The notes beneath the pieces are model-generated. The model was not told where the DNA came from, made no database searches, and saw only the letters and a list, made by a program, of their open reading frames with translations. The translations under genes were made by a program, and so were the position numbers. From an uncultured Lachnospiraceae bacterium (GTDB taxonomy: Bacteria > Bacillota > Clostridia > Lachnospirales > Lachnospiraceae), in the NCBI GenBank assembly GCA_947626435.1, contig CANQSB010000002.1:186001-250000 (forward strand): 64,000 nucleotides of DNA, read 5' to 3'. Positions 35,643-44,768 of the stretch are shown piece by piece (position 1 is the first letter of the stretch; each line of letters begins with the position of its first letter).

Positions 35643-36143
35643 ATGAATACTATACCTGTTGAAGATATGAGCAATACATTTTTAGAACATTCCATGGTGA
35701 TAAACAACTTTATCATTAAAGTCGGCAGCCAGATAAAAGACAGCTTATGCCGCGTATTTGGCGACAGTGTCCAATACCAGTGGGCGGAAAATAATAATGA
35801 TGTTATCGTTCCCGACGCCTCAATCATATGCAATATGCGTGACCGAAAAAATGTATCCTTCACAGGCATTCCCAGATTTATAATGGAAGTCTTATCCAAT
35901 GCCACAGAGGATTATGACCGCAATGAAAAAATGCAGATATATTGCAAAGCCGGCGTGTCCGAATATTGGATTGTTGATTGGAGAAAAAAGCAGATTGAAA
36001 TATACCTGTTTGACGGCAAGCCCGACGGGAGCCTGTATTCCTATTTATACAAGACAATCACAAAAGAAAATAAAGACGAGCTCCAAATAGTGATGTTTCC
36101 CAATTTAAAAATAACCTTTGATGAGTTATTTGACTTCGGCTGA
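35643..36143 (+). CDS. Uma2/DUF820-family PD-(D/E)XK nuclease-like protein
   Basis: 166 aa. Visible active-site layout of the Uma2 family: VPDASIIC (Asp), RFIMEVLS (Glu after the ExK-type strand), then KMQIYCKAGVSEYWIVD, the conserved closing motif. The family has a restriction-endonuclease-like fold; the biological role is unknown, and it is often found in many copies per genome. AGGAGG precedes the ATG. It is the first gene of a tight group (28-bp gap) with the HipA-like kinase. Confidence 0.88.
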   Translation: MNTIPVEDMSNTFLEHSMVINNFIIKVGSQIKDSLCRVFGDSVQYQWAENNNDVIVPDASIICNMRDRKNVSFTGIPRFIMEVLSNATEDYDRNEKMQIYCKAGVSEYWIVDWRKKQIEIYLFDGKPDGSLYSYLYKTITKENKDELQIVMFPNLKITFDELFDFG

Positions 36144-36171
36144 TTAGAATAAAAAACGGAGGAACAATATT

Positions 36172-36966
36172 TTGCGCACATTTACTTTTGACAAAAAATC
36201 ACTGATTTCCCTGCGTGCCTCCACAGGCGGCTATCAAATGAAGTTTTTCACTGAGGATAGAAAATATTTCGTAAAAGCGCAAGCCATAATATCGGGCACA
36301 GTTATGGAGGATTGGCTTGTAGAAGTTATAGCCTCAAAAACGGCAAAACAGCTTGAAATACCATGCGTAGAGCAGACTGCCTGTAAGATTATATATCTGG
36401 GGCACGAATACAAAGGCGTATTTTCCAAAAATTTTGAGCTTGAAGGCAAATCCTTCAAGTCCTTTGAAACACTGCTAAACGAGAATTATCTTTCAACCAA
36501 TAGTGATAAATTTATAAAACTAACCTCATCAGAAAAGCTGGATTGGTGTGCGCTTCAGCTTTCAAGGCTATGTGGCATAGAATATGCAAGGAGCCTGAAA
36601 TATATGCTTGACTTGGCTGTGCTGGACTGTCTTGTAGGCAATATAGACAGGCACACCCGCAATTTTGGCATTTTTTATAATAATGTAACCTCCGCCTACG
36701 AGCTGCCGCTGATTTTTGACTCAGGCATGGGACTTTTTGAAAACGATTATTATAAGGACAGTTACAAAAGCTATGATGAGGCAATGCGCAACTGCTATAT
36801 CGCACCATACGGCGAAGACCCATTTGACATGGTGGACATATTGGAAAAAAATTATTCTATAAGCGGCATATACGATTTTTCAAAACTTGTTCCTCCGCAA
36901 CAGATGCCAAACAAATTCGCGGAAGAATACATCAAAAAAATATATGAAAAAGTCAAAAATCTATAA
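36172..36966 (+). CDS. HipA/CtkA-like kinase domain protein
   Basis: 264 aa. The C-terminal half has the HipA-type catalytic loop VGNIDRHTRNFGIF (about residues 160-173) and the metal-binding PLIFDSGMGL (about 181-190). YFVKAQAI and LVEVIASKTAKQL fit the N-lobe. In HipA proteins this domain phosphorylates a protein target such as glutamyl-tRNA synthetase and causes growth arrest. The protein lacks the usual N-terminal subdomain of HipA, which appears instead as the next gene. Starts at a TTG (36172), nine bases after GGAGG. No HipB-like HTH antitoxin is adjacent; the preceding gene is a Uma2-type nuclease. Confidence 0.82.
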   Translation: MRTFTFDKKSLISLRASTGGYQMKFFTEDRKYFVKAQAIISGTVMEDWLVEVIASKTAKQLEIPCVEQTACKIIYLGHEYKGVFSKNFELEGKSFKSFETLLNENYLSTNSDKFIKLTSSEKLDWCALQLSRLCGIEYARSLKYMLDLAVLDCLVGNIDRHTRNFGIFYNNVTSAYELPLIFDSGMGLFENDYYKDSYKSYDEAMRNCYIAPYGEDPFDMVDILEKNYSISGIYDFSKLVPPQQMPNKFAEEYIKKIYEKVKNL

Positions 36967-37009
36967 TTAAGCGCTATCCGCGCCGCAAGGCAGCAGAATG
37001 AGAGGAACA

Positions 37010-37393
37010 ATGGAACGCGAATATTTCATCAAAAATCTGGAAGGCGTTATGTACTATCAGGACACGCCGCTGTTTGAATTTAAAATAGAAGACCGAGAGC
37101 TTGTCCATTATAAAGACATAAGCCGCCTAAAATATTACCCATGCGAGCCGCGCATGAATGGCGTATCATACACCAGTATAAATAATTTTTTCCGCCGCCG
37201 CGTAGTTCCAGATTATGCACAGGACATCCGCGACTATCTCACAGCAATAGGCTTGGACACCTACGACTTTGAAGAACTCATAAAACGAAACAACGGCTAT
37301 AACCACCTCGATTTCTTCTGGGTAAAATTCAAAGACATAGGAGCCCAAAGCTGGCACGACATATGCACACAGGTCTATCCGATATATAAATAA
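37010..37393 (+). CDS. Small partner of the HipA-like kinase (127 aa)
   Basis: A soluble protein directly after the kinase gene (43-bp gap). The segment INNFFRRRVVPDYAQDIRDYL, then GLDTYDFEELIKRNNGYNHLDFFWVKFKD and SWHDI, resembles the N-terminal domain found fused to HipA-like kinases in other Firmicutes (R-x-I/V-P...L..lGl...D.fW pattern). I therefore infer a split arrangement. Start at 37010 with GAGAGGA just before it; an ATG 12 bases earlier overlaps that site. It could act as cofactor, substrate guide or antitoxin. Followed by palindromic element copy 2. Confidence 0.75.
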   Translation: MEREYFIKNLEGVMYYQDTPLFEFKIEDRELVHYKDISRLKYYPCEPRMNGVSYTSINNFFRRRVVPDYAQDIRDYLTAIGLDTYDFEELIKRNNGYNHLDFFWVKFKDIGAQSWHDICTQVYPIYK

Positions 37394-37447
37394 CCACATT
37401 TAATATATTTTTATTAGCAAAAAAATATATCCTTATTAATTAACCAA

Positions 37448-37613
37448 GCCCGAGCAGGAAAATATATCCTATGAAGCCCTTTTGGGAGCGTCGGCACTTA
37501 GCGAAGAAAGCTGTAAAAGCGTAGCTCCTTTTACAGCGCCTCTGAGCTTAGTGCCGCTACGCTCCCAACTAAGCGCAAGCGGGGCTGAATAGGATATATT
37601 TTCCTGTTCGGGC
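37448..37613 (-). repeat. Palindromic intergenic element, copy 2 (166 bp, inverted)
   Basis: Arms at 37448-37472 and 37589-37613 are 25 bp with one difference that would be a G-U pair in RNA. The arm reads GCCCGAGCAGG then AAAATATATCCTAT on the left, unlike copy 1. Interior stems read in copy-1 orientation: AGCCC/GGGCT, TTGGGAGCG/CGCTCCCAA (perfect), GGCAC/GTGCC and GCTGTAAAAG/CTTTTACAGC. GACCT follows the right edge. The rest of the gap up to leuS (37614-37772) shows no T-box elements or gene. Confidence 0.95.
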
Positions 37614-37772
37614 GACCTCATGCCCATTACCCCATCAACACCAAACAAAAACATTAGAAAAAACCAGTTGCATTTTTCCCTCCCCTGTACTAAAATAATT
37701 CACAGATTAAAACAGAAAAACAAAAATCCAAAAGAGCCACACCATACGGCAGCGGCAGAATGAGAGGAAAAA

Positions 37773-40187
37773 ATGATAAAAGAATATTCCCCAAAGGAAA
37801 TCGAAAAAAAATGGCAGGACATCTGGGACAATGAAAACGCATTCAAAGCAGTACTAGACAAATCAAAGCCTAAGTATTACGCGCTCGTAGAATTCCCCTA
37901 CCCGTCAGGACAAGGCCTCCACGTAGGCCACCCGCGCCCCTACACAGCCATGGACATAGTATCAAGAAAAAAGAGAATGCAAGGCTACAACGTACTCTTT
38001 CCAATGGGCTGGGACGCGTTCGGACTTCCCACAGAGAACTACGCCATCAAAAATAAAATCCACCCCAAAATTGTCACCAAAAACAACGTAGCCCACTTCA
38101 AAGACCAGCTCAAAGCTCTCGGCTATTCCTTTGACTGGTCAAGGGAAATCAATACCACAGACGAGAAATACTATAAGTGGACACAGTGGATTTTCCTCCA
38201 GCTTTTCAAAAAAGGACTCGCCTACAAAAGCGAGATGCCGATAAACTTCTGCACCTCATGCAAAGTAGGACTTGCAAACGAGGAGGTAGTAAACGGCGTA
38301 TGCGAGCGCTGCGGCTCAGAAGTAATCCGCAAAATGCAGTCGCAGTGGATGCTCAAAATTACGGACTACGCCGACAAGCTCATAGAGGGACTTGACCATG
38401 TAGACTACATTGAAAAGGTGAAGGTATCGCAGAAAAACTGGATAGGACGCTCAGAAGGCGCGGAGGTAAACTTCAAATTAAAGAACAAGGAAGAAATTCT
38501 CACAATTTACACCACAAGACCTGATACCCTTTTCGGCGCGACATACATGGTAATCTCGCCCGAGCATCCGCTGATTGACAAGTACAAGGACGAGATAAGC
38601 AATTATGATGAGATAATCGCATACCGCGAGCAGGCGGCGAAAAAATCCGACTTCGAGCGCACAGAGCTTGCAAAGGACAAAACGGGCGTTTGTATAAACG
38701 GCATTTCGGCAATAAACCCTGTCAACAACAAGGAAATCCCTGTTTGGGTATCAGACTATGTACTTATGTCTTACGGCACAGGCGCAATCATGGCAGTGCC
38801 CGCACACGACACAAGAGACTGGGACTTTGCAAAGAAATTTAACCTGCCTATTATAGAAGTAGTAGCGGGCGGCGATGTCCAAAACGAGGCGTTTACGGAT
38901 GTGGCTACAGGCACGCTCTGCAATTCAGACTTCTTAAACGGCATGGAAGTAAAGGACGCAAAGGCCGCAATCATCAAGTGGCTTGAAGAAAAGGGCATAG
39001 GACACAAAAAGGTAAACTACAAGCTGCGCGACTGGGTATTCTCACGCCAGCGTTACTGGGGCGAGCCTATTCCAATCGTAAAATGCCCTTGCTGCGGTTA
39101 TGTGCCGCTTGACGAGAGCGAACTGCCGCTTAAGCTTCCCGAGGTGGAAAGCTATATGCCGACAGACACAGGCGAATCGCCCCTTGCGGCGATGCGTGAC
39201 TGGGTGGAAACCACCTGCCCCAAGTGCGGAGGCAAGGCGGAGCGCGAAACGGACACAATGCCGCAGTGGGCGGGTTCATCATGGTATTTCCTGCGCTATA
39301 TCGATCCCGACAACGAGAATGAATTTGCAAGCAAAGAGGCGCTTGACTATTGGATGCCCGTAGACTGGTACAACGGCGGCATGGAGCACACCACACTCCA
39401 TCTGCTGTATTCAAGGTTCTGGCATAAATTCCTCTACGACCAGGGCTTAGTGCCCTGCAGCGAGCCATACATGAAGCGTACCTCGCATGGCATGATTTTA
39501 GGTGAAAATGGCGAGAAAATGTCAAAATCAAGGGGCAATGTGGTAAATCCCGACGATGTCGTAAACGAGTACGGCGCGGACACGCTTAGGACATACGAAA
39601 TGTTTATAGGCGCGTTTGATTTGAGCGCCGCATGGAGCGCGGAGGGCGTAAGAGGCTGCCGCCGTTTCCTCGACAGAGTATGGAAATTACAAGATATGCT
39701 CACAGACGGCAAAGGCTATCGCCCCGAGCTTGAGACAAAAATTCACCAGACCATCAAAAAGGTCACAAACGACTTTGAGAGCCTCAAATTTAATACGGCT
39801 ATTGCGGCAATGATGTCACTCGTAAACGATTTTTACAAGGCGAACAGCATTACGAGGGACGAGTATTCGACGCTCATTATCCTGCTCAATCCCGTAGCTC
39901 CCCACATCACAGAGCAGCTCTGGGAAAATATTGGAAACGCCGGCAGAGTATATCAGCAGAAGTGGGCAGAGTATGATGAGGCAAAGACGGTCGAGACAAA
40001 TGTTGAGATTGCGGTGCAGATAAACGGCAAAGTGAAGGCGACGCTTTTAGTAGGGCTCGACGAGGAGGAAACCTCCGTCAAGGAAAAGGCGCATGCAGTC
40101 CCCGCGATTGCAGACCTTATAAATGGCAAAAATATTGTCAAGGAAATATATGTCAAGGGCAGAATACTCAATATAGTGGCAAAATAA
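37773..40187 (+). CDS. leuS: Leucyl-tRNA synthetase
   Basis: 804 aa, bacterial length. Class I signature HVGH (50-53) and KMSKS (about residue 580) are intact. Zinc-ribbon cysteines are present ([17 protein letters not shown] near 160-180; CPCCGY and CPKCGG near 435-485). The CP1 editing domain is recognisable, with [14 protein letters not shown] and [14 protein letters not shown]. The C-terminal anticodon-binding helices end with [10 protein letters not shown] and the short tRNA-binding domain. Charges tRNA-Leu in the cytoplasm. GAGAGGA precedes the ATG. Unusually for Firmicutes, I see no T-box leader upstream. A LeuRS-derived paralogue follows 52 bp later. Confidence 0.97.
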   Translation: MIKEYSPKEIEKKWQDIWDNENAFKAVLDKSKPKYYALVEFPYPSGQGLHVGHPRPYTAMDIVSRKKRMQGYNVLFPMGWDAFGLPTENYAIKNKIHPKIVTKNNVAHFKDQLKALGYSFDWSREINTTDEKYYKWTQWIFLQLFKKGLAYKSEMPINFCTSCKVGLANEEVVNGVCERCGSEVIRKMQSQWMLKITDYADKLIEGLDHVDYIEKVKVSQKNWIGRSEGAEVNFKLKNKEEILTIYTTRPDTLFGATYMVISPEHPLIDKYKDEISNYDEIIAYREQAAKKSDFERTELAKDKTGVCINGISAINPVNNKEIPVWVSDYVLMSYGTGAIMAVPAHDTRDWDFAKKFNLPIIEVVAGGDVQNEAFTDVATGTLCNSDFLNGMEVKDAKAAIIKWLEEKGIGHKKVNYKLRDWVFSRQRYWGEPIPIVKCPCCGYVPLDESELPLKLPEVESYMPTDTGESPLAAMRDWVETTCPKCGGKAERETDTMPQWAGSSWYFLRYIDPDNENEFASKEALDYWMPVDWYNGGMEHTTLHLLYSRFWHKFLYDQGLVPCSEPYMKRTSHGMILGENGEKMSKSRGNVVNPDDVVNEYGADTLRTYEMFIGAFDLSAAWSAEGVRGCRRFLDRVWKLQDMLTDGKGYRPELETKIHQTIKKVTNDFESLKFNTAIAAMMSLVNDFYKANSITRDEYSTLIILLNPVAPHITEQLWENIGNAGRVYQQKWAEYDEAKTVETNVEIAVQINGKVKATLLVGLDEEETSVKEKAHAVPAIADLINGKNIVKEIYVKGRILNIVAK

Positions 40188-40239
40188 AACGCGCTTTGCC
40201 ATATCACAGTTAAAATTCACAGCGCAGAGTAACAAAACT

Positions 40240-40974
40240 ATGGACAAAGACAAAATTTTAACGCCAATGAACCATCGTGAAATAGATTATATGGCACAAA
40301 AGCTGTCGGGGTGCAATATCCCCGACGCTTTTTCGTGCGTGGAAATGCTTAACTGGCTTGAAGAAACAGGCAGCCGCGTATTCGACGACGACTTGATAAT
40401 GGATTACGGCACAGACTGTCTGCGCCTCTATCTGATGTTTGAGACGACGCCGAAAGCAGACGACGCGCCATTCTATGAGAGTTGGCAGGAAAGCGCTCTG
40501 GAGGGGATATACAAGTTTCTTGCGCGCTACAGGCGTCTTATTCTCGCGGCGACATACCGGAATGAGCGGGGCGGCTATGATAGCACAGATGATGAGCAGA
40601 TGAACGCGGCAGTATCACACGCCAAAATATCCATAGATGAAACAAAAAGCAAAATCGAAAAATACATAAGTCGCGGCAATACGCTGCCCAATCGGCACAA
40701 CATAGTTTCGGCTCTTATGGAGCTGCAGAAGACGCTTCAAAATAAGCTGAAAATAAATGAAATCATTTCCACGCTGCACAGTCAAGCGATTGAAGAAGCG
40801 GTACCCAAAAATTCCCCCCAATCAGCTTCTAACATAGGAAATGTAAAAAGGTCAAGTAACTTCGCTGTTGTCAATGCCAATCCCTGTATTTCAGAAATCT
40901 GTAGGGATTATATCGCGCTGCTCGCTCAATTTGCCCCGAATATATCAAAAACGCTTTGGAACGAGATAAACTGA
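40240..40974 (+). CDS. Truncated LeuRS-like paralogue (anticodon-binding part)
   Basis: 244 aa. The N-terminal third aligns by eye with the region just after the KMSKS loop of LeuRS: DLIMDYGTDCLRLYLMF here versus [18 protein letters not shown] in leuS. The KMSKS itself is replaced by NWLEETGSRVF. The rest resembles the helical anticodon-binding domain, ending FAPNISKTLWNEI against [13 protein letters not shown] in leuS. The catalytic Rossmann fold, HIGH motif and editing domain are absent, so it cannot charge tRNA. It begins with MNHREIDYMAQKL, a segment of its own. It lies 52 bp after leuS on the same strand, so is probably co-transcribed. Ribosome site weak (AGAG). Role unknown; tRNA-binding or regulatory is my guess. 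Confidence 0.75.
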   Translation: MDKDKILTPMNHREIDYMAQKLSGCNIPDAFSCVEMLNWLEETGSRVFDDDLIMDYGTDCLRLYLMFETTPKADDAPFYESWQESALEGIYKFLARYRRLILAATYRNERGGYDSTDDEQMNAAVSHAKISIDETKSKIEKYISRGNTLPNRHNIVSALMELQKTLQNKLKINEIISTLHSQAIEEAVPKNSPQSASNIGNVKRSSNFAVVNANPCISEICRDYIALLAQFAPNISKTLWNEIN

Positions 40975-41099
40975 TGCTTATGTTGATAAGACATGGCAAA
41001 AACAGGAAAAACCAATAAAAATTTTTATAAAAAAACGCAAATCGTCTAGGCAGGCTTATAAATTTGTATTATAATATTTCTGGTTGTAATTAATGCCTT

Positions 41100-42272
41100 A
41101 TGAATAAATCGGGTAACGGAATGTCTGATAATACGAATAAAAACGCGGTTGAATATGACCTTGCGACGATAAAGCGGCTTATGAAAGGCAGGAAGCGCCT
41201 TAATCCTAAGCTCGCGCAGGAAATTTATTATAAGCTCAACCGATACAACATACAGTTTAAAAGCTTCAAAGGTGAAGAATTTTTAAATGAGCTGGAGCAT
41301 AACCTTACGGAGAGGCAGAAACAGGCTGCAGATAAGCTCTTGCTCGACCAAAAGCGCCGCCGTCATAAAAGAGAGCGTTTTTTCAGGCTCAACAAATATA
41401 TACTGACGGCAGTTGTGGCAGCACAGCTAATATTGTGCCTTGTCATTTTAAACTGGAACATAATACTTGACATAAGGACAAGCTATGGCGTCCGGCAGCT
41501 TCAGGCAAAGATTTCCGGCACAAACATTGAAAGAGAAACGCTGTCATCCGCAGCAGAAGATGAAAAAAGCAGGGACGAGGATGATGAAAACGGTTCAAAT
41601 AAAAATAATGCCGACGAAGCTAATCAAGACAAAAGTAATGAAAGCGTGAACGATACCGACAAGCAGGGCGAGGTCAATCAGCCCAAGGTAATGGATAAAT
41701 TTAGCATGCTTTACAGGGAAAATCCTGATTTTGCAGGATGGCTTAGAATAGACGGTACGAGGATTGATTATCCCGTAATGATGCGCGATGGCGACAATGA
41801 CTATTATCTCGACAAAAATTTTTTGCAGCAGGAGGATAAAAACGGTCTGCTGATACTTGACTACAGGAGTGATGTGCTTGCAAGCGGGCAGAATATCATT
41901 ATTTACGGACACAATATGCACACAGGCGTCATGTTTGGCACGCTCGGCAGATATAAGGAAAAAAGCTTCTGCGAGGAGCATCCCGTCATAAGCTTTGACA
42001 GCCTGTATGAGGAAAATGAATATAAGGTTATCGCGGCAGTTCTCACAGAGGTTGCATATGAGGATGAGGATGTGTTCAGATATTACGACGCGATTGATAT
42101 AAGCACACCGGAAAGCTTTGATGAGTTTAGGGAAAATATTTTAGGCAGCGCGCTTTATACGACTGATGATTCACTGGAGTACGGAGATTCCTGTCTGGTT
42201 CTTTCCACATGCGACAATCACGCGCAGGACGGCAGATTTGTGGTAGTGGCAAAAAAAATGCCAAAGGAATAG
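41100..42272 (+). CDS. Class B sortase 1
   Basis: 390 aa membrane transpeptidase. Cytoplasmic N-terminus of about 100 basic residues, one membrane helix (100-124), then an acidic Asn/Asp-rich stalk (150-195). The sortase B fold carries catalytic His271 (IIYGHNMHTG), Cys371 (VLSTCDNH) and Arg379 (GRFVVVAKK). It would cleave sorting signals of surface proteins and attach them to the cell wall or to each other. The long cytoplasmic extension is unusual for classical SrtB. The ribosome site is poor; a second ATG at 41121 is an alternative start. The next gene encodes a likely substrate, 42 bp downstream. Confidence 0.93.
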   Translation: MNKSGNGMSDNTNKNAVEYDLATIKRLMKGRKRLNPKLAQEIYYKLNRYNIQFKSFKGEEFLNELEHNLTERQKQAADKLLLDQKRRRHKRERFFRLNKYILTAVVAAQLILCLVILNWNIILDIRTSYGVRQLQAKISGTNIERETLSSAAEDEKSRDEDDENGSNKNNADEANQDKSNESVNDTDKQGEVNQPKVMDKFSMLYRENPDFAGWLRIDGTRIDYPVMMRDGDNDYYLDKNFLQQEDKNGLLILDYRSDVLASGQNIIIYGHNMHTGVMFGTLGRYKEKSFCEEHPVISFDSLYEENEYKVIAAVLTEVAYEDEDVFRYYDAIDISTPESFDEFRENILGSALYTTDDSLEYGDSCLVLSTCDNHAQDGRFVVVAKKMPKE

Positions 42273-42314
42273 ACGATATACTATATGAGCCGCTAAAACG
42301 GCAGGAGGAATGTC

Positions 42315-43868
42315 ATGTATCGAAAATTAAAAAATTTGCTTGGCATCAGCTTGATAATTCTTGCAGTTTTGATTGCGCAGCTTCCAATGCCGGAGTCAAG
42401 CGCGGAGACATCGTCTGGCGCATCGCCTGTCACAGTTACTTTCAACATGAACGGCGGCAGCTATAACGGCAAATATATGGGGTATTCTCTTGACGGAAAG
42501 ACGCCTGTGGCTGTTTTAGATAAAAATGAACTGATAAGCGAATTTCCACTTGAATCGGCTGCATCATACAGCGGTTACAAAACAGTAGCGGATACATGGT
42601 ATACGGACGATGAATGTCTGAATGAATTTGACAAAAAGAGCAAGATTAGCAAAAGTATTACATTATATAAAAGATGGTACAGCGTGACGGAAGACGGTTT
42701 TTATCTCAATCCCGACAAAACGGTGCTTTATAAATATGCAGGCAGCGGAATAAGCATAGAAATACCTGAAACGGTAGAGACGATTGCCGCAAACGCGTTT
42801 GACAAGCTTGACGGAGTGAGAGGGATAACGCTTGCGCCTAACATCAAGACTGTGCAGGAGAATGCATTTAGCGGAGTGGATAAACAGGATAGCATCATAT
42901 ATGTCTATGATACGGGCTCCATGCAATCGGAGCTGCTTGGCAAGCGGCTTGATGATGAGTATGGACAGCTTGTTCACAGCGCATATCTTGACATGGAGGA
43001 AGTCGAGGAAATGGCAGGCATTGATTATATGCTTCCTGAAACCTCAAGTGAAAAATCGGCAAAAAGCGCGGCGTCTACGGTAAATAATTACAAAACAAGC
43101 ACAGCAGCGCCTGTAGCGAAGATAAATAAGGAAGATACAACAGGCACGAAAGTTAATAGTGAAAAAGAAAGTGAAACAGAGAAAACGACAGAAGCGGCAG
43201 AGGCAACAAAGGCAGCAAATGAAATAAAAGAGCAAACAGAAGAAACAAAAGAAACAGCGGAAACAAAAGAAATAGCAGAAACAAAGACAACCACAAATGC
43301 AACTGCTAAAACAAGTGAGAAAACAGAAGAAACCAAAGAAACAGAAGTGACAAAAGAAACCGAAGTAACAAAAAAAGAAACGGAAACGGCAAATACAACA
43401 AAGGCTACTGCGCCAATATCTACTGCAAGCTCGAATACGCAAAATGCCACAATAAAGAAAAATACGCAATCCACCAGTTCTACAGTAGATAAAAACACAC
43501 AATCCGCAAGCACCACAGTAGAGAAAAGCGCTCAGTCAACAAGCACCACAGTCAACAAAAACACACAAGCTGCCAATGCCACATCAGATAATAACACTCA
43601 GTCGCAGCTTGCAAGCGCTACAGTGGAGAAAAACACTCAGCCAACAAGCACTACAGCCAACAAAAACACGCAATCCGCAAGCACAGTAGAGAAGAAAAGC
43701 ACACAATCTGCAAGCGCCCCTAAAAGCAGCGAGCATGTGCTTGATTCCACGCCAAAGACAGGCGATGCCGTTCAGTATCGCTTACTGATTGCCATATGCC
43801 TATTTTCAGCAGGCGCGTTGATGCTCCTCACCGGTAATGGAAAAAAGCGGAAATCTGCTGCATTTTAG
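42315..43868 (+). CDS. Sortase-anchored surface protein with low-complexity stalk
   Basis: 517 aa. Signal peptide (LIILAVLIAQLPMPESSAET), then an InlB-B-like repeat (VTVTFNMNGGSYNGKY...LYKRWYS) and one BspA-type LRR unit (IEIPETVETIAANAFDKL). From about 235 to 470 it is a Thr/Lys/Glu/Ala stalk, including repeats such as ETKETAETKEIAETK and a KNTQSTSTTV-type unit of about 12 residues (43455-43720). The C-terminus LDSTPKTGDAVQ is followed by a membrane helix and GKKRKS, a complete sorting signal. AGGAGG precedes the ATG. It is most likely the substrate of the preceding sortase. Its 3' end overlaps the convergent small gene by 41 bp. Confidence 0.88.
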   Translation: MYRKLKNLLGISLIILAVLIAQLPMPESSAETSSGASPVTVTFNMNGGSYNGKYMGYSLDGKTPVAVLDKNELISEFPLESAASYSGYKTVADTWYTDDECLNEFDKKSKISKSITLYKRWYSVTEDGFYLNPDKTVLYKYAGSGISIEIPETVETIAANAFDKLDGVRGITLAPNIKTVQENAFSGVDKQDSIIYVYDTGSMQSELLGKRLDDEYGQLVHSAYLDMEEVEEMAGIDYMLPETSSEKSAKSAASTVNNYKTSTAAPVAKINKEDTTGTKVNSEKESETEKTTEAAEATKAANEIKEQTEETKETAETKEIAETKTTTNATAKTSEKTEETKETEVTKETEVTKKETETANTTKATAPISTASSNTQNATIKKNTQSTSSTVDKNTQSASTTVEKSAQSTSTTVNKNTQAANATSDNNTQSQLASATVEKNTQPTSTTANKNTQSASTVEKKSTQSASAPKSSEHVLDSTPKTGDAVQYRLLIAICLFSAGALMLLTGNGKKRKSAAF

Positions 43869-44112
43869 AAATATCATCAGCACTTGAATATTTTTTCAAA
43901 ACGGAAATAATTAAATCAACATCATTTTTAGTGAAAGAAATGTTGTTTTCCTTACTAAGCTTTGACAGCGACATAAGGAATGATAGCATTTCTTTTTGAT
44001 TTTTGGCATTTACAGAGCTGCTCATGGCAAAAAGCTTTTCAAGAAAATCAAGCTTTGCCTTATCTACTCCCGCAAGCTCAGGGTCATTCATCCATTCATT
44101 GACTTTACTCAT
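43828..44112 (-). CDS. Small hypothetical protein of the Cys/Gly-rich gene cluster (94 aa)
   Basis: Begins MSKVNEWMNDPELAGVDKAKLDFLE and is wholly helical and soluble; it contains MLSFLMSLSKLSKE and LIISVLKKYSS. I recognise no family. The start at 44112 has GGGAGG before it; an in-frame ATG 15 bases further upstream overlaps that site. Last of three minus-strand genes (45020 to 43828), probably one operon. Its 3' end overlaps the convergent surface-protein gene. Confidence 0.65.
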   Translation of the reverse strand: MSKVNEWMNDPELAGVDKAKLDFLEKLFAMSSSVNAKNQKEMLSFLMSLSKLSKENNISFTKNDVDLIISVLKKYSSADDISKMQQISAFFHYR

Positions 44113-44179
44113 AAAATTTCCTCCCATTTTGGCGCGTCTTCAAATCCAATACCCCATAAGGCTAATTCTGCCGCAGCCG

Positions 44180-44650
44180 TTATGTCTGCTTCATTGAATT
44201 AAAAAGCTGCATCATCTCATTTATGTCAATTCCGTCAGACATTGCTCCAAAATCCATATTCATATCAGGATTAATACTCTGAAAAAGCTCAAGCATCTGC
44301 TGCATTTCTTGGACGCTTTTCATGGTATGTACCGCAGACATAAACTGATTAAAAAATTTCTCTTCAGATGGGGCAAGGTAACGGTGTACGGCATTGTATA
44401 TCTGCTCAAGATTGTCGCTCATGTCTGTTTTTTCATTGTCGGGCGCGTTGCAGGCATGGATGTCACAGGCAGGCGGCCGACCGCCTGAATTTATGACGGA
44501 CAGCGTATGCTTTAATTCCATGTATTTAATTACTGCCGGCAGCATATTGGCGCTGTTGTTGTCTATAAAAGGAAGCAAAGACTTTAAAATCTGGATATGG
44601 TTTGTCGTATAAAAATGGTCGAACGCTAAGACATAATCGTTGTCATCCAT
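44180..44650 (-). CDS. Hypothetical soluble protein (156 aa)
   Basis: Starts MDDNDYVLAFDHFYTTNHIQ, with GGAGG 10 bases upstream. Mostly helical, with a Cys-containing loop in the middle (RPPACDIHACNAPDNE) and a Met-rich C-terminus (EMQQMLELF; MNMDFGAM). No family recognised. Middle gene of the minus-strand cluster with the 94-aa protein (67-bp gap) and the Cys/Gly-rich protein. The composition suggests a helical assembly or coat-associated protein, but that is only an impression. Confidence 0.65.
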   Translation of the reverse strand: MDDNDYVLAFDHFYTTNHIQILKSLLPFIDNNSANMLPAVIKYMELKHTLSVINSGGRPPACDIHACNAPDNEKTDMSDNLEQIYNAVHRYLAPSEEKFFNQFMSAVHTMKSVQEMQQMLELFQSINPDMNMDFGAMSDGIDINEMMQLFNSMKQT

Positions 44651-44768
44651 TGAATAAAGCCTCCAAACTCCATTGTTTCTATAAATCTTATGTCCAAACG
44701 CGGCTCAAAATTACTTAAAAAGCTCGAAGAGCCCGCTGCTGTGTGCAACGGACTCTCCAAAATGCAGC

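Noticed and set aside
37614..37772. Possible T-box leader upstream of leuS
   Set aside because: No conserved T-box sequence (GGTGG...ACCGCG type), specifier loop or antiterminator was found; the gap is dominated by the palindromic element and A-rich sequence.
43044..43516. Long minus-strand frames opposite the Thr/Lys-rich stalk
   Set aside because: Low-complexity Phe/Val/Cys-rich shadow translations of the repetitive coding strand, without ribosome sites.
43455..43720. Possible CRISPR-like array from regularly repeated ACAC-rich words
   Set aside because: The repeats are in frame, encode a repetitive protein stalk and have no unique spacers.
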